Shown here: positions 57,387 to 64,000 of the stretch, piece by piece
Numbering within the stretch: position 1 is the stretch's first letter
Layout: each line of letters opens with the position of its first letter
NCBI GenBank assembly: GCA_014338185.1
Contig: QUBV01000005.1
Location: forward strand, 21,612 to 85,611
Source of the DNA: Lysobacterales bacterium
GTDB lineage: Bacteria > Pseudomonadota > Gammaproteobacteria > Xanthomonadales > Rhodanobacteraceae
Length of the DNA stretch: 64,000 bases
Direction: 5' to 3'
Translations under genes and position numbers: made by a program
Notes under the pieces: model-generated
Told to the model about the DNA's origin: nothing
The model's input: the letters and a program-made list of their open reading frames with translations, nothing else
Database searches by the model: none

Positions 57387-58346
57387 ATGGACGCCCGTCC
57401 CAAACGCTATACCGCGCTATCGCACAGCATCCTCGATGCCATCGGCGACACGCCGCTGCTCGAAGTCGATGGCATTTTCGCCAAGTGCGAGTTCCTCAAT
57501 CCATCCGGCTCGATCAAGGCGCGCATCGCCAAGTACATCATCGAGCGTGCCGAGCAGAGTGGCCAGCTCAAGCCCGGCGACACCATCGTCGAGGCCACCA
57601 GCGGCAACACCGGCAACGCATTCTCGATGGTGGCCGCGGTCAAGGGCTACCGCATGATCGTGGTGATGCCCGAGGGCCTGTCGAGCGAGCGCGTGGCGAT
57701 CTCGCGCGCATTCGGCGCCGAAGTGCTGTTCTGCGGCACCTTCCATGTCAACGACGCACTCGAGCGCGCGCGCGAGCTGGGGCGCCAGAGCGGCTTCTTC
57801 TTCCCCGGCCAGTTCGAATCGGAATGGAACGTCGAGGAGAACCGGGAGTGGCTCGGCCCCGAGATCCTGGCCCAGTTGCCCGACGGGCGCGTGCCCGACG
57901 CCTTCGTGCATGGCGTGGGCACGGGCGGCACCCTGATCGGGGTGGGGCAGGCGTTCCGCAAGGTCAATCCGAACGTGCGCCTGTTCGCGATGGAGCCGTC
58001 CGAATCGCGCACGATCCTGTGCGGCGAGGTCGCGCTGCACCAGATCGAGGGCATTTCCGACGGTTTCGTACCCGGCATCTTCGCCAAGCACCGCGACCTC
58101 GTGCGTGACACCACCAGCGTCGCCAGCGCCGACGCGGTGGCGATGATGCGCCAGCTCGCGCGCACGCGCGGGCTGTTCTGCGGCCCCAGTTCCGGTGCCC
58201 ACCTGCTGGCCGCGCAGCGCGTGCGGGCGCAGTTCCCCGAGCTCAAGACCATCGTCACCATCTTCGACGACGAGGGCGAGAAGTACATGCAGGACTTCTT
58301 CATGCGCCCGGCCGCTGCCACCGACGCGCCCGTGCCGTTCCATTGA
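57387..58346 (+). CDS. PLP-dependent cysteine synthase family protein
   Basis: A 319-residue fold-type II PLP enzyme. The PLP lysine is K44 in NPSGSIKARI, the asparagine loop is TSGNTGN (71-77), the phosphate loop is GTGGTLIG, and GPSSGAH closes the site. Cysteine synthases normally read GS-VKDR at the lysine; here SIKAR departs from that, and the N-terminal 30 residues are short. It could be O-acetylserine sulfhydrylase, a cystathionine synthase-like enzyme or another beta-replacing enzyme. GST follows four bases later. Confidence 0.82.
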   Translation: MDARPKRYTALSHSILDAIGDTPLLEVDGIFAKCEFLNPSGSIKARIAKYIIERAEQSGQLKPGDTIVEATSGNTGNAFSMVAAVKGYRMIVVMPEGLSSERVAISRAFGAEVLFCGTFHVNDALERARELGRQSGFFFPGQFESEWNVEENREWLGPEILAQLPDGRVPDAFVHGVGTGGTLIGVGQAFRKVNPNVRLFAMEPSESRTILCGEVALHQIEGISDGFVPGIFAKHRDLVRDTTSVASADAVAMMRQLARTRGLFCGPSSGAHLLAAQRVRAQFPELKTIVTIFDDEGEKYMQDFFMRPAAATDAPVPFH

Positions 58347-58350
58347 TGCC

Positions 58351-59001
58351 ATGCTGCTGCTCGATGCACTCAGTCCGGCGCCGCGCACGGTGCGCATGTT
58401 CCTGCTGGAGAAGGGGTTGGACCTGCCGACGCGCCAGGTCGACGTGTTCACGGGCGAGAACCGCCAGGCGCCGTATCTGACCCACAACCCGGCCGGGCAG
58501 ACGCCGACGCTGTTGCTCGACGACGGCAGCGCGATCAGCGAGTCGGTCGCGATCATGGAGTACCTGGAGGAGCTGCATCCGACGCCGGCGCTGATCGGCG
58601 CCACGCCGGCGCAGCGCGCCCTCACGCGCCAGTGGCAGCGCCGCGCCGAGCTCAACATCACCGAGAACATCCACAACGCATACCACTATGCGGAAGGGCT
58701 GGCGCGCTTCCAGGGGCGCATCCCGCTCGCGCCGGAGGCGGCGGTCGGCCTCAAACGGGTCGCGCAGGACCGCATCGGCTGGCTCGACAAGATGCTCGAC
58801 GGGCGCGAGTTCCTCGCCGGCGGCCGGTTCAGCATCGCCGACATCTGGCTGTACGTGTGGCTCGACTTTGCCGATTCGGTCGGCCAGCCGTTCGACCGCG
58901 GCTTGGCGCGGCTCGGCCCGTGGTTTGCGCGTATCGCCGCGCGGCCGTCGGCGGTGGCCAGCCTGCATCCGGCCTGCCGGCCCGGTGGCGTGCGCGGCTG
59001 A
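58351..59001 (+). CDS. Glutathione S-transferase family protein
   Basis: A 216-residue protein with an N-terminal thioredoxin-like domain (about 1-77, with [22 protein letters not shown], the glutathione-binding cis-Pro and ES pair) and an all-helical C-terminal domain with the N-capping [12 protein letters not shown] motif. Conjugation substrate unknown. ATG 58351 is four bases after the preceding stop, so AhpD-like, cysteine-synthase-like and GST form a likely thiol-related operon. Confidence 0.9.
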   Translation: MLLLDALSPAPRTVRMFLLEKGLDLPTRQVDVFTGENRQAPYLTHNPAGQTPTLLLDDGSAISESVAIMEYLEELHPTPALIGATPAQRALTRQWQRRAELNITENIHNAYHYAEGLARFQGRIPLAPEAAVGLKRVAQDRIGWLDKMLDGREFLAGGRFSIADIWLYVWLDFADSVGQPFDRGLARLGPWFARIAARPSAVASLHPACRPGGVRG

Positions 59002-59216
59002 ACGTGGCCGCGCGCGCGGCGGGAAGGCGCGCTTTCCATGCTACACTTGCCGGCTCGTTGCGATCGCGGGGTACTGCGTCGCGCGGATTCCGGTGCTGCC
59101 AGCGTCGATTGGGACGCGCCCCGTTCGTTGCCCCGCGGGGTGGCGGCCATCGGACTCGAACCCGGGCGCCCTCCGCGGCAGCGGAGCGCCGGCAGTGGAA
59201 CCAGCGGAGCGCGGCC

Positions 59217-60188
59217 GTGAACACCAACTTGGATACCTCCAGGATGCTCGTCTTCGCGGGCAACGCGCATCGCGCGCTCGCGGCCGCGACCTGCGAAGAG
59301 CTCAACATGCCGTTGGGCAAGGCCCTGGTCGGCCGCTTCAGCGATGGCGAGGTGCAGATCGAGATCGAGGAGAACGTGCGTCAGCAGGACGTGTTCGTGA
59401 TCCAGCCGACCTGCGCGCCCACCGCCGACAACTTCATGGAGCTGCTCGCGCTGGTGGATGCGCTCAAGCGCGCCTCGGCCGGCAGCGTCACCGCGGTGAT
59501 CCCATACCTGGGTTACGCGCGCCAGGACCGGCGGCCGCGCTCGGCGCGGGTGCCGATCACGGCCAAGGTGGCGGCGCAGATGATCGGCGTGGTGGGAACC
59601 GACCGCGTACTCACGATCGACCTGCACGCGGACCAGATCCAGGGCTTCTTCGACATGCCGCTGGACAACGTCTACGCCTCGCCGATCCTGCTCGCCGACA
59701 TCTGGCGCCACTACTACGCCAAGGGCGAACTCATCGTGGTGTCGCCCGACATCGGCGGTGTGGCGCGCGCACGCGCGGTGGCCAAGCGGCTCGATGATGC
59801 CGACCTGGCCATCATCGACAAGCGCCGCCCGCGCGCGAACGAGGCCACCGTGATGAACATCATCGGCGAGGTCAAGGACAAGGTGTGCGTGCTGGTCGAC
59901 GACATCGTCGACACCGCGGGTACGCTGTGTGCCGCGGCGGTCGCGCTCAAGAAGAACGGTGCGCGCAAGGTGGTGGCGTACTGCACGCACCCGGTGCTGT
60001 CGGGTGCGGCGATTTCCAACATCGAGAACTCGCTGCTCGACGAGCTCGTGGTCACCGACACGATTCCGCTGCGCGAGGATGCGCGGCGCTGCCGCCGGAT
60101 CCGCCAGCTGTCGGTGGCCGAGCTGCTGGCCGAGACGATCCGGCGCATTGCGTTCGGGCAGTCGGTGAGTTCGCTGTACGTGGATTGA
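59217..60188 (+). CDS. prs: Ribose-phosphate pyrophosphokinase
   Basis: A 323-residue PRPP synthetase that makes PRPP from ribose 5-phosphate and ATP for nucleotides, His and Trp. [30 protein letters not shown], the metal site [12 protein letters not shown] and the PRPP loop [12 protein letters not shown] are intact. I favour GTG 59217, since GGAG lies seven bases before it; ATG 59244 is an alternative. The 215-base gap upstream contains a TACACT -10-like hexamer at 59042-59047 and is otherwise unremarkable. Usually prs follows tRNA-Gln directly; here about 6.8 kb lies between. Confidence 0.97.
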   Translation: MNTNLDTSRMLVFAGNAHRALAAATCEELNMPLGKALVGRFSDGEVQIEIEENVRQQDVFVIQPTCAPTADNFMELLALVDALKRASAGSVTAVIPYLGYARQDRRPRSARVPITAKVAAQMIGVVGTDRVLTIDLHADQIQGFFDMPLDNVYASPILLADIWRHYYAKGELIVVSPDIGGVARARAVAKRLDDADLAIIDKRRPRANEATVMNIIGEVKDKVCVLVDDIVDTAGTLCAAAVALKKNGARKVVAYCTHPVLSGAAISNIENSLLDELVVTDTIPLREDARRCRRIRQLSVAELLAETIRRIAFGQSVSSLYVD

Positions 60189-60256
60189 GCCTGCGCACCG
60201 GCGCGGCTGCCGCAGGGGCGGTCGCTGCGCAGGCGCGGGTGGAAATTGAAACAACG

Positions 60257-60299
60257 CTCTCCTGGTCGCGGGAGAGTTCCATCGCCGCCGCGAGGCGGC
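60257..60299 (+). promoter_or_regulatory. Two stem-loops in the rplY leader
   Basis: CTCTCC/GGAGAG (60257-60262 with 60271-60276) and GCCGCC-GCGA-GGCGGC (60284-60299, a GNRA tetraloop hairpin) lie 28 to 70 bases before the rplY ATG. They may form an RNA structure recognised by L25, which naturally binds 5S rRNA loops, or protect the mRNA. Confidence 0.35.
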
Positions 60300-60326
60300 A
60301 TCAACCGAAGCAAAGGCAATAGTGCA

Positions 60327-61007
60327 ATGGCCATCACACACAACATCAATGTCGAAAAGCGCAACGACGAGGGCAAGGGTGCGAGCCGCCGCCTGCGTCG
60401 CGCTGGTTACGTCCCCGCCATCGTCTACGGCGGCGAGCTCAAGCCGGTCAGCATCCAGATCCAGCACAAGGATGTCTGGCACGCGAGCCAGAACGAGTGG
60501 TTCTATTCCTCGATCCTCGACCTCAACCTTGGCGGCGACGTGCAGAAGGTGCTGCTGCGTGACCTGCAGCGCCATCCGTTCAAGCAGCTCGTGATGCATC
60601 TGGATTTCCAGCGCATCAACGAGAACGAGGCAATCCGCCTGCGCGTGCCGCTGCACTTCCTCAACCAGGAAGTGTCGCCGGCCGGCAAGACCTCGGGCGT
60701 CATCATCATGCGCGAGCTCACCGAGGTGGAAGTGGCGTGCCTGCCCAAGGACCTGCCCGAGTTCATCGCGATCGACCTGTCCGAACTCAAGCTCGGCGAC
60801 ATCCTGCACCTGTCCGACATCAAGCTGCCTGCGGGCGTCGAGATTCCGGCGCTGCGCCTGGGCAAGGAATACGACAGCGCGGTGGTGGTGGTGCGTGAGG
60901 TGCGCGAGGAGGTCGAGCCGGTCGCTGCCGAAGGCGATGCCGCCGCAGCCGCTGCGCCGGCCGCTGCCGCCGCTCCCGCGGCCGCGAAGAAGGACGACAA
61001 GAAGTAA
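60327..61007 (+). CDS. rplY: 50S ribosomal protein L25 (general stress protein CTC form)
   Basis: A 226-residue L25. The N-terminal domain (about 1-95) binds 5S rRNA (KGASRRLRRAGYVPAIVYGG). The added C-terminal CTC domain (about 96-195) contains LKLGDILHLSDIKLPAGVE in two parts. An Ala-rich tail (about 200-221) and KKDDKK end the chain. E. coli L25 lacks the CTC domain (94 residues). ATG 60327. prs-rplY-pth-ychF is the conserved order. Confidence 0.96.
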   Translation: MAITHNINVEKRNDEGKGASRRLRRAGYVPAIVYGGELKPVSIQIQHKDVWHASQNEWFYSSILDLNLGGDVQKVLLRDLQRHPFKQLVMHLDFQRINENEAIRLRVPLHFLNQEVSPAGKTSGVIIMRELTEVEVACLPKDLPEFIAIDLSELKLGDILHLSDIKLPAGVEIPALRLGKEYDSAVVVVREVREEVEPVAAEGDAAAAAAPAAAAAPAAAKKDDKK

Positions 61008-61132
61008 GTGGCAGCGCGGCCCGCGGCAGCGCGCCGCCATGCGACATGTGTTGACGGCGCGGGACCGGCGGTCCCGCGCCGGCACGTGCAGCCTCTGCCG
61101 GGTGGATCAGGGCGTTGGCCGACGTCACAGTC

Positions 61133-61720
61133 ATGACACCGCTTCGTCTCATCGTCGGGCTCGGCAATCCGGGCGCCGAACACCTGCGCACGCGCCACAA
61201 CGCGGGCTTCTGGTGCGTCGATGCGCTGGCTGCCCGTGAGGGCCTGCGCTGGGGCATGGAGTCCAAGCTGCGCGGCGAGACCACCAGGCTCACGCTCGGC
61301 GGGCAGGCGTTGTGGCTGCTCAAGCCGATGACGTTCATGAATGCGAGCGGCGCCTCGGTGGCCGCGGCGCTGCGCTACTGGAAGATCGAACCCGAGCAGA
61401 TGCTGGTCGTGCATGACGACCTGGACCTGCCGGCGGGCACGGCGCGGCTCAAGTTCGACGGTGGCCACGGCGGCCAGAACGGCCTGCGTGACCTGTTTGC
61501 GCAATTGGGCCACGGTCGCTTCCATCGCCTGCGCATCGGCATCGGCCACCCCGGCAGCAAGGATCGCGTGCTCGGCTGGGTGCTCGGCCGGCCGTCGGTT
61601 TCCGACGAGGCCGCGATGCTGCGGGCGATCGGCAATGCGCTGGAGGTGCTGCCGCTGGCGGTGGCAGGCGACTTCGACGCCGCGATGCAGCGCCTGCACA
61701 CGCCGGCGCCGGAGCCGTAG
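61133..61720 (+). CDS. pth: Peptidyl-tRNA hydrolase
   Basis: A 195-residue enzyme that frees tRNA from dropped-off peptidyl-t[14 protein letters not shown] opens the fold; HNAGFW carries catalytic H22, FMNASG and [11 protein letters not shown] are the other active-site blocks, and [11 protein letters not shown] follows. Length equals E. coli Pth (194). ATG 61133 matches the family start; an in-frame TTG at 61115 is less likely. Confidence 0.97.
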   Translation: MTPLRLIVGLGNPGAEHLRTRHNAGFWCVDALAAREGLRWGMESKLRGETTRLTLGGQALWLLKPMTFMNASGASVAAALRYWKIEPEQMLVVHDDLDLPAGTARLKFDGGHGGQNGLRDLFAQLGHGRFHRLRIGIGHPGSKDRVLGWVLGRPSVSDEAAMLRAIGNALEVLPLAVAGDFDAAMQRLHTPAPEP

Positions 61721-61809
61721 CCGCTGCGCGCGGGCGTCATCCGCGCACCCCCACGACCCGCGGCCATCGCCGGGCCGCCGATTTCCAACCCCGACCCCAG
61801 GATCACAGC

Positions 61810-62901
61810 ATGGGCATCAAATGCGGCATCGTCGGTCTGCCCAACGTCGGCAAGTCGACCCTGTTCAACGCACTCACCAACGCAGGCATCGCCGCGGCCA
61901 ATTTCCCGTTCTGCACGATCGAGCCGAACGTGGGGGTGGTGCCGGTGCCCGATCCACGGCTGGCTGCGCTGGCCGGCATCGCCAAGCCGCTCAAGATCAT
62001 CCCGACCTCGATCGAGTTCGTCGACATCGCCGGACTGGTCGCGGGCGCGTCCAAGGGTGAAGGGCTGGGCAACAAGTTCCTCGCCCATATCCGCGAGGTC
62101 GACGCGATCGCGCACGTGGTGCGCTGCTTCGAGCATGACGACATCGTGCACGTGGCCGGGCGCGTCGATCCGATTGCGGACATCGAGACCATCGACACCG
62201 AACTCGCTCTGGCCGACCTCGAATCGGTCGACAAGGCGCTTGCGCGCGTGGAACGCGCGGCCAAGGCCAACGACAAGGACGCGATGGCGCGCCGGCCGGT
62301 GCTGCAGAAGCTCGCGGCCGGCCTCAACCAGGGGCGCGTCGCGCGCAGCCTCGGCCTCGACGAGGAAGAAAAGGCGCTCGTGCGCGACCTGTTCCTGCTC
62401 ACGCTCAAGCCGCTCATGTACATCGCCAACGTGCGAGAGGATGGCTTCGAGGGCAATGCGCATCTGGACCGCGTGCGCGAGCGTGCCGCCGGCGAAGGCG
62501 CCGAAGTGGTGCCGGTATGCGCGGCGATCGAGGAGGAGATGGCCCAGCTCGAGGAGGCCGACCGCGACGAGTTCCTCAAGGACCTGGGGCTGGACGAGCC
62601 CGGGCTGAACCGGGTGATCCGTGCCGGCTACAAGCTGCTCGGCCTGCAGACCTACTTCACCGCGGGCGAGAAGGAAGTGCGCGCATGGCAGGTGCGCAAG
62701 GGCGCGACCGCGCCGCAGGCCGCCGGCGTGATCCATACCGATTTCGAGCGCGGCTTCATCCGCGCCGAAACCATCGCCTACGACGACTACATCAGGTACA
62801 AGGGCGAGGCCGGGGCGCGCGAAGCCGGGCGGCTGCGGCTGGAAGGCAAGGACTACATCGTGCAGGAAGGCGACGTGCTGCACTTCCGCTTCAACGTCTG
62901 A
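61810..62901 (+). CDS. ychF: Redox-regulated ATPase YchF (Obg family)
   Basis: A 363-residue P-loop protein, the universally conserved Obg-like ATPase OLA1. GLPNVGKST (9-17) is the Walker [20 protein letters not shown] in pieces is the switch region, and the C-terminal TGS domain (about 280-363) with [15 protein letters not shown] is present. It binds ribosomes and prefers ATP. Length equals E. coli YchF (363). ATG 61810, 89 bases after pth, the conserved pair. Confidence 0.97.
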   Translation: MGIKCGIVGLPNVGKSTLFNALTNAGIAAANFPFCTIEPNVGVVPVPDPRLAALAGIAKPLKIIPTSIEFVDIAGLVAGASKGEGLGNKFLAHIREVDAIAHVVRCFEHDDIVHVAGRVDPIADIETIDTELALADLESVDKALARVERAAKANDKDAMARRPVLQKLAAGLNQGRVARSLGLDEEEKALVRDLFLLTLKPLMYIANVREDGFEGNAHLDRVRERAAGEGAEVVPVCAAIEEEMAQLEEADRDEFLKDLGLDEPGLNRVIRAGYKLLGLQTYFTAGEKEVRAWQVRKGATAPQAAGVIHTDFERGFIRAETIAYDDYIRYKGEAGAREAGRLRLEGKDYIVQEGDVLHFRFNV

Positions 62902-62984
62902 GCCGCAGTCCGGCCCGCCGCAGGTTGCGGCAACGTCGAGCGCGGCGGACCTGTCGGTCGCGACTTTCTGGCTCGGAGGTGCAC

Positions 62985-63476
62985 ATGCCTGGGCAACAGC
63001 GTGAAGTGGAGTTCCGGTTCCTGGCCGAGCCGACCGATGTCAATTTCGGCGGCAAGGTCCATGGCGGCATGGTCATGAAGTGGATCGACCAGGCTGCCTA
63101 TGCGGCCGCGGTCGGCTGGAGCGGCCGCTACTGCGTGACGGTGGCGGTGGGCGGCATCCAGTTCGTGGCGCCGATCCTCATTGGCGATCTGGTGACGGTA
63201 CGCGCCAAGCTCATCCACACCGGCACTTCGAGCATGCATTTCGCGGTGGACGTGACGGCGCGCGACCTCAAGACCGCACAGGAACGCAGCGCCACCAGTT
63301 GCGTGATCATCTTCATCGCGCTCGATGCGCCCGATGGCAGGCCGGCGCCGGTGCCACACTGGCAGCCGGCCACGGCCGAGGACGAGCGTCTGGCCCGATA
63401 CGCACAACGCCTGCTCGCGCTGTCGAAGGCGATGGAGGAGGAAGTGCGCGAATTCGGCGGGCAACCGCCGCCGTAG
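62985..63476 (+). CDS. Acyl-CoA thioesterase, hotdog fold (YciA/BACH type)
   Basis: A 163-residue hotdog thioesterase. TDVNFGGKVHGGMVMKWIDQAAYAAA contains the catalytic-loop Asn/Gly and Asp pair (given here as its core: NFGGKVHGG, WIDQA). It would hydrolyse acyl-CoA to free acid and CoA; chain preference is unknown. GGAGGTGCAC precedes ATG 62985 at perfect spacing. It is last in the plus-strand run before the tRNA-Tyr locus. Confidence 0.9.
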   Translation: MPGQQREVEFRFLAEPTDVNFGGKVHGGMVMKWIDQAAYAAAVGWSGRYCVTVAVGGIQFVAPILIGDLVTVRAKLIHTGTSSMHFAVDVTARDLKTAQERSATSCVIIFIALDAPDGRPAPVPHWQPATAEDERLARYAQRLLALSKAMEEEVREFGGQPPP

Positions 63477-63535
63477 CCGGACCCGTGCAAGCCGCGACCG
63501 AAGCGGCGCACCGCATCCAGGCGCCACCTCGCACC

Positions 63536-63565
63536 TTGACACTGCCGGTGCGCTACCACGAAAAT
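63536..63565 (+). promoter_or_regulatory. Strong promoter for the tRNA-Tyr repeat locus
   Basis: Perfect -35 TTGACA (63536-63541), an 18-base spacer and -10 GAAAAT (63560-63565), followed by a GC-rich discriminator (GCGCGGCTCGC) typical of stable-RNA promoters under stringent control. Transcription would start near 63572, about 109 bases before the first tRNA-Tyr body. Confidence 0.65.
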
Positions 63566-63680
63566 GCGCGGCTCGCTGAACGCAGCCGGACGGCATCGGG
63601 CGACTTGGTTGCAGGCGGGCGTGCAGGCAGTCGACGGACCCGCCGCAGGCAGGACAGAGGCAGGACCGAAACAGATTTCC

Positions 63681-63849
63681 GGAGGGATACCCAAGCGGCC
63701 AACGGGGGCAGACTGTAAATCTGCTGGCTTACGCCTTCGGTGGTTCGACCGATTCGCCGGGAGCGTCGCCGGGAGCGAATCGGAACGCGACGCGAAGCGG
63801 CGCGGCCCGGAGGGCGAATGGCAGGAAGCCCGGAGTCATCCACCTCCCT
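63681..63849 (+). tRNA. tRNA-Tyr (GUA), interrupted in the T-loop; 3' end abnormal
   Basis: 63681-63748 forms a perfect class II tRNA-Tyr body: acceptor 5' strand GGAGGGA, D-stem CCC/GGG, anticodon stem GCAGA/TCTGC, loop CTGTAAA with anticodon GTA at 63715-63717, a long variable arm, and T-stem GGTGG with TTCGA. The expected AATCCACCTCCCTCC does not follow; 89 other bases intervene. ATCCACCTCCCT then appears at 63838-63849, completing the T-loop, T-stem and five acceptor bases, but continues GG instead of CC and has no CCA. A mature tRNA would need removal of the insert and repair of the 3' end, so this may be a tRNA-derived repeat rather than a working gene. Confidence 0.6.
63749..63837 (+). 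other. 89-bp insertion splitting the tRNA-Tyr T-loop
   Basis: It starts with a hairpin of 8-bp arms CGATTCGC/GCGAATCG (63750-63757 with 63775-63782) whose inside holds a perfect 12-base tandem duplication TCGCCGGGAGCG (63754-63765, 63766-63777). The rest is GC-rich without a gene. The first 17 bases recur after the second tRNA body, so the insert belongs to the repeat unit. Confidence 0.6.
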
Positions 63850-63895
63850 GGCGATGCGCAGCATCGCAGGCGGGAGACTAGGAACAAGACAACGA

Positions 63896-64000
63896 CAGGA
63901 ACGAAACAGATTTCCGGAGGGATACCCAAGCGGCCAACGGGGGCAGACTGTAAATCTGCTGGCTTACGCCTTCGGTGGTTCGACCGATTCGCCGGGAGCG
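63896..64000 (+). repeat. Tandem repeat unit 2, cut by window end
   Basis: Copy of 63661-63765 with a single substitution, running to the last base of the window. The number of further units is unknown. Confidence 0.95.
63916..63983 (+). tRNA. Second tRNA-Tyr (GUA) 5' body, same interruption
   Basis: Identical over all 68 bases to 63681-63748, with the GTA anticodon at 63950-63952. It is again followed after TTCGA by the first 17 bases of the insertion rather than by a normal T-arm. Its 3' fragment, if present, lies beyond the window. Confidence 0.6.

Larger units (their letters stand above)
63661..63895 (+). repeat. Tandem repeat unit 1 (235 bp) containing tRNA-Tyr body
   Basis: 63661-63765 recurs at 63896-64000 with one difference (C at 63666, A at 63901), a period of 235 bases. 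The unit holds an upstream segment, the tRNA-Tyr 5' body, the T-loop insertion, a 12-base tRNA 3' fragment, and a short hairpin (63851-63857 with 63861-63867). Confidence 0.95.

Noticed and set aside
59140..59175. tRNA-like GGGTTCGAGTCC on the minus strand upstream of prs
   Set aside because: It resembles a T-arm, but the flanking bases do not form a T-stem, and no anticodon or acceptor arms can be built. It also lies in inverted, not direct, orientation to tRNA-Gln, so it is not an attachment repeat.
52374..59216. Calling the nor-to-GST block a genomic island or mobile element
   Set aside because: No integrase, transposase or flanking direct repeat is visible, and base usage looks similar to the surroundings by eye. 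Only the position suggests insertion.
63729..63929. Small minus-strand open frame across the tRNA-Tyr repeat
   Set aside because: It is antisense to a structured tRNA body and repeat; no start site with ribosome-binding sequence, and the sequence is explained by the repeat.

Overview
The window is a high-GC chromosomal segment from a gammaproteobacterium. Gene order points to the Lysobacterales (Xanthomonadales), most likely a Rhodanobacteraceae relative such as Dokdonella. The supporting blocks are rpsB-tsf / pyrH-frr-uppS-cdsA-dxr-rseP-bamA-skp-lpxD-fabZ-lpxA-lpxB-rnhB-dnaE-accA, map-glnD-dapD-arsC-dapE, and prfA-hemA-TPR-lolB-ispE-tRNA-Gln ... prs-rplY-pth-ychF. The family assignment is inferred from gene order and protein style; no database was searched.

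Layout. 1-11.2 kb is accessory. It holds the 5' part of kbl (cut by the window edge), a secreted beta-helix protein, an M3 peptidase lipoprotein, and a scar where an IS256-type transposase start abuts an RHS fragment. It continues with a Tat-type class A beta-lactamase-like serine hydrolase, a 1321-residue secreted G8 protein resembling animal CEMIP/TMEM2, and its outer-membrane barrel neighbour. 11.7-38.8 kb is the envelope/translation superoperon, mostly on the minus strand: ribosomal protein S2, EF-Ts, UMP kinase, RRF, isoprenoid and CDP-DAG synthesis, RseP, BamA, Skp, lipid A synthesis, RNase HII, Pol III alpha and AccA. It carries lineage-specific additions: a TRIC-like channel on the opposite strand between pyrH and tsf, a secreted beta-helix gene on the opposite strand between lpxA and lpxB, two paralogous LTA-synthase-like sulfatases flanking rnhB, and an acyltransferase after accA.

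39-52.4 kb holds map, glnD and lysine biosynthesis (dapD, dapE) on the plus strand, wrbA, prfA and hemA on the minus strand, then TPR-lolB-ispE-tRNA-Gln. 52.4-59 kb lies between tRNA-Gln and prs. It holds a compact nitric oxide reductase operon (norC, norB, two unknown small membrane proteins, a cytochrome c) behind an FNR/DNR-like box, then fdxA-lipA, an AhpD-like protein, a cysteine-synthase-like enzyme and a GST. 59-63.5 kb is prs, rplY, pth, ychF and a hotdog thioesterase.

The last 465 bases are the most unusual. A canonical promoter leads into a tRNA-Tyr(GUA) body that is perfect through the T-loop but interrupted there by an 89-bp insertion. The rest of the T-arm and most of the acceptor strand follow, with an abnormal 3' end and no CCA. 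The whole arrangement repeats in tandem with a 235-bp period and runs off the window edge.

Intergenic stretches not listed separately are under about 300 bases, and I saw nothing definite in them.
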